The notes under the pieces were generated by a model, which saw only the letters and a program-made list of their open reading frames with translations, did no database searches and had not been told where the DNA came from. A stretch of DNA of 64,000 nt from NCBI GenBank assembly GCA_050943495.1, contig JBMNPH010000006.1, forward strand, positions 62,001 through 126,000, written 5' to 3'. This DNA is from Merdivicinus sp050943495 (GTDB taxonomy: Bacteria > Bacillota > Clostridia > Oscillospirales > Ruminococcaceae). Positions 60,661-64,000 of the stretch are shown here, piece by piece. The position numbers and the translations under genes were made by a program. The first letter of the stretch is position 1. Each line of letters begins with the position of its first letter.

Positions 60661-60692
60661 CAAAATAAAAAACCGGCAGCGATAACTGCCGG
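60661..60692 (-). terminator. Terminator of a minus-strand small transcript
   Basis: CCGGCAG (60673-60679) pairs with CTGCCGG (60686-60692); on the minus strand a run TTTTTTATTTTG follows. No annotated gene ends here, so it belongs to the small unit upstream. Confidence 0.8.
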
Positions 60693-60958
60693 ATTCCGTT
60701 CTATTAATGACCCAATTCCAATCGGCAAAAGAAAGACATCCCAACTTTTGGTTTCATCCGTTCAGCCCGCCGCCTGTTCCCCAACTTTAAACAGGGTTTG
60801 CGCCTCCCCGACGAATCCTCCGGCTAAAATGTGTTCCCTTTGCCAATCGTCTGGGCATCGTTGCAACACCAAACAAGGGCACTGGATAACCAGTTCAGGA
60901 GCATGTCCGTATTGAGACTCTGCATACTTCATTTGGATGGTGTGTGACGACTGCGTAT
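60665..60958 (-). ncRNA. Candidate small transcript, possible non-coding RNA
   Basis: A minus-strand unit of about 295 bases is bounded by a promoter (TTTACA-17-TATAGT, 60993-60965) and a rho-independent terminator. Within it, GGTTA/TAGCC-type and GTG-CCCTT/AAGGG-AA-CAC pairings suggest a long imperfect rod (about 60893-60800). It does not match the RNase P, tmRNA or SRP motifs that I could check by eye. It could be a regulatory RNA, a 6S-type RNA or the messenger of a 56-residue peptide. Confidence 0.45.
60762..60932 (-). CDS. Possible 56-residue peptide within the small transcript
   Basis: An ATG-started frame with a CPC pair and a further RCPDDW, and no membrane segment. The upstream sequence has no ribosome-binding site, so translation is doubtful. 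I do not recognise it. Codon use is not clearly different from neighbours. Confidence 0.3.
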   Translation of the reverse strand: MKYAESQYGHAPELVIQCPCLVLQRCPDDWQREHILAGGFVGEAQTLFKVGEQAAG

Positions 60959-60964
60959 AAATAT

Positions 60965-60993
60965 ACTATACCATGTTTTTTCCATTTTGTAAA
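60965..60993 (-). promoter_or_regulatory. Sigma-A promoter of the small transcript
   Basis: On the minus strand TTTACA (60993-60988) and TATAGT (60970-60965) are 17 bases apart; it starts inside the gap after the XRE gene. Confidence 0.65.
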
Positions 60994-61014
60994 GGATTTT
61001 TTGGAAAATTCCCC

Positions 61015-61263
61015 TTATACCAGCGTTTCGTCGCTTTCTGAAATCAGAAATTTATACGGCGGAACTTCCAGTACATACGCAATATCAAACAGAGTATCCA
61101 AAGAGATGGCACGAAGCAGATTCGGTGCTTCGATATGTCCCACATAAGCCGGATTTCGTCCGATCTTTTCGGCGAGCTGTTCCTGTGTTAATCCTCTCAT
61201 CTTACGATAATATGCAATTTTTAGACCTAATTCCAAGTAACGATCCGAATATTCGGGTTTCAT
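61015..61263 (-). CDS. Small XRE-family transcriptional regulator
   Basis: An 82-residue protein that is almost only a helix-turn-helix domain (about 10-68; GLKIAYYRKMRGLTQEQLAEKI split at the turn). It is divergent from a 51-residue protein gene, with an inverted repeat between them that could be its operator. Such stand-alone regulators are common in gut Clostridia; its targets are unknown. Confidence 0.85.
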   Translation of the reverse strand: MKPEYSDRYLELGLKIAYYRKMRGLTQEQLAEKIGRNPAYVGHIEAPNLLRAISLDTLFDIAYVLEVPPYKFLISESDETLV

Positions 61264-61346
61264 AAAGCATCACCTGATGAAATTGTAACAAATAAAAAGT
61301 AGGCTTGCTATTTCCAAAAATCTATGCTATTATATGTGTAATGTAG

Positions 61347-61369
61347 TATAATATAATTTCTATATTATA
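61347..61369. promoter_or_regulatory. 9-bp inverted repeat between the XRE gene and the 51-residue gene
   Basis: TATAATATA (61347-61355) is repeated exactly in inverse at 61361-61369, five bases apart. It is in the promoter region of both divergent genes. The AT-rich sequence makes chance more likely, so this is only a candidate operator. Confidence 0.4.
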
Positions 61370-61416
61370 AAATGTAGATTATGGAATGTAATTAGAGTTT
61401 TGGAGAGGTGATTATT

Positions 61417-61572
61417 ATGGAAGAAAATTCAGAACTGCATTACAAAGAAGCATATTTGCGGCTGTTCGGGAGGATTGCGGATTTGCTGGAAGAGCAGCCG
61501 AACCGAGAAGCGATGCTATGCGCCCTCCAAGCCGCACTGGGCGAAGCAGAGGAGATTGCCGTGGGAGAATAA
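61417..61572 (+). CDS. Small acidic protein of unknown function
   Basis: A 51-residue, helical, acidic protein (YLRLFGRIADLLEEQPNREA) preceded by GGAGAGG. It is divergent from the XRE regulator and may be its target. I do not recognise a named family, though small acidic helical proteins of this kind are frequent in Clostridia. Confidence 0.65.
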   Translation: MEENSELHYKEAYLRLFGRIADLLEEQPNREAMLCALQAALGEAEEIAVGE

Positions 61573-61638
61573 GTGCATCAAAACTGCATAAAATTTTGTT
61601 ACAGCAAAACGGCCCGCTGATGAGCGAGCCGCTTGATT

Positions 61639-61815
61639 TTACATCATCCGTGAAATGCTGTCGAATGTGTGTCCCATGACCCGCATTGCTTTCGCGGCTT
61701 TTTTCTTCATTTGCGTTGTTTTATGCTGACCGGCGTTCATCGCGACACCTGCCGCGGTTCCAAGCACCACACCGACCGCTGCCGTTTTCATGATGTTTTG
61801 CGCTGCTTTATTCAT
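61639..61815 (-). CDS. Small Gly/Ala-rich membrane-associated protein (YtxH-like)
   Basis: A 58-residue protein with a short Gly/Ala-rich hydrophobic stretch (about 10-30; TAAVGVVLGTAAGVAMNAG) and a Lys-rich, helical C-terminal half. GGAGGA at good spacing selects the ATG at 61815. The layout recalls YtxH-like stress proteins. A weak hairpin with TTTT follows the stop. Confidence 0.65.
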   Translation of the reverse strand: MNKAAQNIMKTAAVGVVLGTAAGVAMNAGQHKTTQMKKKAAKAMRVMGHTFDSISRMM

Positions 61816-61998
61816 ATGCATCCTCCTCGTTTGGTTTTGCGGTAATTCCGCCTCATTAGTTTGCCGCGATTCGCCGTATTTATTGCCGGGGAAATCTGCC
61901 AATTGCACAGGAAACATCCGCTATTATTACTAAAATTTAGCAAAATTTGAAATTGCGCGAATTTCCTGCCTTTTTTCCGCTTTTTTTCGCTGGAGGAA

Positions 61999-62027
61999 TT
62001 GCTAAATCCGCACCGGTGCGGTATAAT
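61999..62027 (+). promoter_or_regulatory. Promoter P1 with palindromic operator upstream of pdxK
   Basis: TTGCTA (61999-62004) and TATAAT (62022-62027) are 17 bases apart. The spacer contains CCGCACCGGTGCGG (62008-62021), a perfect palindrome that fits a dimeric repressor site. Confidence 0.7.
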
Positions 62028-62081
62028 GGTTTTTAGATATCTTCAGCAAATTTGCGCGGAGGGAAGCGCGTTTTTTCTTTT

Positions 62082-62110
62082 TTGCATTTTTCTTCCCGCT
62101 GCCGTACAAT
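62082..62110 (+). promoter_or_regulatory. Promoter P2 upstream of pdxK
   Basis: TTGCAT (62082-62087) and TACAAT (62105-62110) are 17 bases apart, 66 bases before the kinase start. Confidence 0.6.
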
Positions 62111-62175
62111 AGAAGCAGATACCGATGAAACGGTATTCGCATTTGCTGAAAATTCCAAAACGAAGGAATGGGTGC

Positions 62176-63042
62176 ATGATGCTGCAAAGACCTCCGCGGG
62201 TTGCCGCGATTCACGATTTGTCCGGGTTCGGACGCTGTTCGCTGTCGGTGATTCTTCCGACCCTGTCGGCGATGAAAGTGCAGGTGTGTCCAATTGTGAC
62301 CGCTGTCCTTTCGACGCATACCGGCGGACTGGGGGATGTCGTATTCCGGGATCTGACCGATGATCTCGCCCCGACCCTTGCGCATTATCAGCGGTTGGGG
62401 CTTGAATTTGAATGTGTTTACAGCGGATTTCTGGGTTCGCTGGAACAGATCGATCACTGTCTGGAATATTACGCCGCTTATCCGAATGCGCTGGCGGTCG
62501 TTGACCCGGTTATGGGGGATCATGGGCGGCCGTACCGCACTTATACCTCTGAGATGTGTCGCAGAATGGGAGAATTGGCGGCGGTTGCCGATCTGATTAC
62601 CCCGAATCTGACCGAAGCATGCATCCTGCTGGGCAAGCCGTTCCCGAATGAGCCGCTTCGTCAGCAGGAGGTCAAGAGCATTCTGGCGCGGCTAAGTGAG
62701 TTGGGGCCGCGGTATGTGGCGCTGACCGGCGTGGAACTGGCGGACGGAACGATTGCCAATCTGGGATATGACCGCGACCGCGGGGATTACTGGCGGGTGG
62801 ACTGCAACTATGTGCCAGCCTCCTATCCTGGAACCGGAGACATCTTTGCGAGCGTTATGGTGGGAGCGCTGCTGGGCGGCGACAGTCTGCCGATGGCCAT
62901 TGAACGCGCGACGCGTTTTCTGGAAATTGCCATCCGCACCACTTTCAGTTACGGAAGCGATACCCGGTATGGGGTCATGCTGGAATCCTGTCTGAGCTGG
63001 CTGATGAACGAGCAGACCTTTGACCGCTACCGCCTTTTATAA
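62176..63042 (+). CDS. pdxY: Pyridoxal/pyridoxamine kinase (PdxK/PdxY type)
   Basis: The 288-residue ribokinase-fold kinase phosphorylates B6 vitamers. It has the PdxY-type start (VAAIHDLSGFGRCSLSVILP split at the turn), the TGGLGDV segment, VDPVMGDHG, ITPNLTEACIL and the C-terminal YPGTGDIFASVM with the catalytic Asp in GTGD. The ATGATG at 62176 follows AAGGAATGG. An ECF-type membrane component follows after 45 bases, which supports vitamin B6 salvage. Confidence 0.9.
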   Translation: MMLQRPPRVAAIHDLSGFGRCSLSVILPTLSAMKVQVCPIVTAVLSTHTGGLGDVVFRDLTDDLAPTLAHYQRLGLEFECVYSGFLGSLEQIDHCLEYYAAYPNALAVVDPVMGDHGRPYRTYTSEMCRRMGELAAVADLITPNLTEACILLGKPFPNEPLRQQEVKSILARLSELGPRYVALTGVELADGTIANLGYDRDRGDYWRVDCNYVPASYPGTGDIFASVMVGALLGGDSLPMAIERATRFLEIAIRTTFSYGSDTRYGVMLESCLSWLMNEQTFDRYRLL

Positions 63043-63087
63043 GAATTTTCAGCCTGTGCGGATTCTATTTGGAGAGAAGGAATTTCG

Positions 63088-63708
63088 ATGCAGGGCAGCA
63101 AACAAAACAGACAATTGATTTTTCTGGTGTCGGTCGGTATGATGGCCGCGCTGGTATTTGTGGGGAATTATCTTCAGTTTAAGATTCCCGTAGCAATCGG
63201 CAGTGTGACGCGAGTTCATCTGGGCAACTCGATGTGCCTTCTGGCCGGATTGCTGTTCGGGCCGATGACAGGCGGCCTTGCATCCGGAATCGGTGCCGGA
63301 TTGTTTGACCTTTTGGATCCGATGTATATTACATCGGCGCCGTATACCTTTTTCTCGAAATTTGTCATGGGCTTTCTCGCTGGATGGATTGCGCGGGGCG
63401 CCCTCACAATGGACGGCAAAAATCGCCTGTTTCGCCTCATTATTGGCGGTGTTACGGGTCAGATCGCCTATATGATTCTATATCTCGGAAAATCGTTTGT
63501 GGAACTGGTTCTGGTAGGAAATCCGGTGCAGACCGCACTGGTCGCCGTTTTGCCCAAGGTGGCAACTTCCGGCTTCAATGCGCTGGCAGCTGTTGTGATT
63601 TCGGTGCCGCTTTCCATTGCTTTGTATCAGGCGCTCAAACGGACCGGTTTTTCTACATTGATGACCGGCGAAAAGAAGCAGAAATCCAATCCTTATGCGG
63701 CAGGTTAA
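63088..63708 (+). CDS. ECF transporter S component, probably for a B6 vitamer
   Basis: A 206-residue membrane protein with about six hydrophobic segments, similar to ECF substrate-binding (S) proteins: the N-terminal ALVFVGNYLQFKIP, HLGNSMCLLAGLLFGP and SAPYTFFSKFVMGF segments are typical. S components capture a vitamin and share a common energising module encoded elsewhere. Position next to pyridoxal kinase suggests pyridoxal or pyridoxine (PdxU-type). GGAGAGAAGG precedes the ATG. Confidence 0.82.
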   Translation: MQGSKQNRQLIFLVSVGMMAALVFVGNYLQFKIPVAIGSVTRVHLGNSMCLLAGLLFGPMTGGLASGIGAGLFDLLDPMYITSAPYTFFSKFVMGFLAGWIARGALTMDGKNRLFRLIIGGVTGQIAYMILYLGKSFVELVLVGNPVQTALVAVLPKVATSGFNALAAVVISVPLSIALYQALKRTGFSTLMTGEKKQKSNPYAAG

Positions 63709-63762
63709 ATCCCGCGATATAGAAAAGAGACAGAAGTCATCCGGCTTCTGTCTCTTATATTA

Positions 63763-64000
63763 TTAGATCAGTTTTTTGTGCTCGCAGTATTCGCACATCA
63801 GCATGTTGCTGGTTTCGGTATAGGATTTTTTCAGGTAGGTTTCGGTGTTGGTGATACAGTTCGGATTGGAACAAGGTTCGTCACTGTGCGGCGTTCCGCG
63901 GAAAAGGGTAGCACCGAACGAATCGTCTTCCAGAAGATTGAGAATGAGAGACATCCGGGTATAAACCCCATATTGCGCCTGTTTGAAATAGACGGCGCGC
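63763..64000 (-). CDS. pyrB: Aspartate carbamoyltransferase, C-terminal part with PyrI-type zinc ribbon
   Basis: The frame is open at the right edge; about 78 C-terminal residues are seen. The first part (RAVYFKQAQYGVYTRMSLI) matches the C-terminal helix of PyrB. It goes straight into CSNPNC and, 20 residues later, CEYC, the two Cys pairs of the zinc domain of the regulatory chain PyrI. Thermotoga-type fusions of PyrB with PyrI are known. Here there seems to be no room for the allosteric nucleotide-binding domain between them, so this may be a zinc-only tail that links trimers. Confidence 0.7.
   Translation of the reverse strand, partial: RAVYFKQAQYGVYTRMSLILNLLEDDSFGATLFRGTPHSDEPCSNPNCITNTETYLKKSYTETSNMLMCEYCEHKKLI

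Larger units (their letters stand above)
61816..62175. other. Control region upstream of the pyridoxal kinase gene
   Basis: No gene is seen in these 360 bases. They hold two good plus-strand promoters in tandem (61999-62027 and 62082-62110) and between them a short GC hairpin (CGCG pairs near 62055-62070) with a T run, which may act as an attenuator. The first promoter has a perfect 14-bp palindrome in its spacer. Confidence 0.6.

Noticed and set aside
1..64000. CRISPR array, tRNA or rRNA genes
   Set aside because: No regularly spaced repeats, tRNA T-loop/acceptor patterns or rRNA motifs were noticed on either strand.

Overview
The window looks like chromosome of a spore-forming, saccharolytic, anaerobic member of the Clostridia, probably a gut bacterium near the Oscillospirales. 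The evidence is a spoVAC-spoVAD-spoVAE operon, a complete Rnf ion-pumping ferredoxin:NAD+ oxidoreductase operon, strong AGGAGG-type ribosome sites, consensus sigma-A promoters, and many genes for plant-derived sugars (altronate, rhamnose, alpha-xylosides, alpha-galactosides). No rRNA, tRNA or CRISPR array was found.

Layout. 1-2 kb: end of a tagaturonate reductase and altronate dehydratase (hexuronate catabolism). 2-9.2 kb: an unassigned redox cluster, with three genes on the minus strand (fumarate-reductase-like flavoprotein, SDR, short Old Yellow Enzyme-type FMN reductase) divergent from a TIM-barrel isomerase/epimerase, a D-2-hydroxyacid dehydrogenase and an AraC regulator. 9.2-11.1 kb: spoVA operon with a sigma-G-like promoter. 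11.2-17.3 kb: sulfatase, CoA-disulfide reductase with rhodanese domain, PfkB sugar kinase, Na/Pi symporter. 17.3-19.5 kb: GH31 alpha-xylosidase.

19.5-36.1 kb holds a very compact phage-derived element. A repressor and an ImmA/IrrE-like metalloprotease face one long late operon: terminase, portal, scaffold, capsid, connectors, contractile sheath and tube, frameshifted tail chaperone, LysM and baseplate proteins, fibre, XkdX-like protein, holins and GH25 endolysin. Gene order follows Bacillus PBSX. There is no integrase, replication gene or recognisable tape-measure gene; a Ser-rich 159-residue protein sits in the tape-measure slot. The late operon starts at a perfect sigma-A promoter overlapped by repeats that could be repressor operators. 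A domesticated particle (PBSX-like or gene-transfer-agent-like) is the most interesting reading.

36.1-40.7 kb: neurotransmitter:sodium symporter, a VOC protein, and a 900-residue secreted surface protein. 41.0-47.9 kb: apbE-like, NusG-II-like, Gx-type membrane protein, rnfCDGEAB. 48-55.6 kb: acetyltransferase, YfjL-like protein, anti-sigma/ECF sigma pair, PH-domain protein, an unrecognised 417-residue protein, GH36 alpha-galactosidase and FolC. 55.8-60.6 kb: rhamnose operon rhaB-rhaA-rhaD plus fucO-type lactaldehyde reductase with its own promoter. 60.6-64 kb: a candidate small-RNA or micro-ORF unit, an XRE regulator, small proteins, pyridoxal kinase with an ECF substrate-binding component (probably a vitamin B6 salvage pair), and the end of an aspartate carbamoyltransferase carrying a PyrI-type zinc-ribbon tail.
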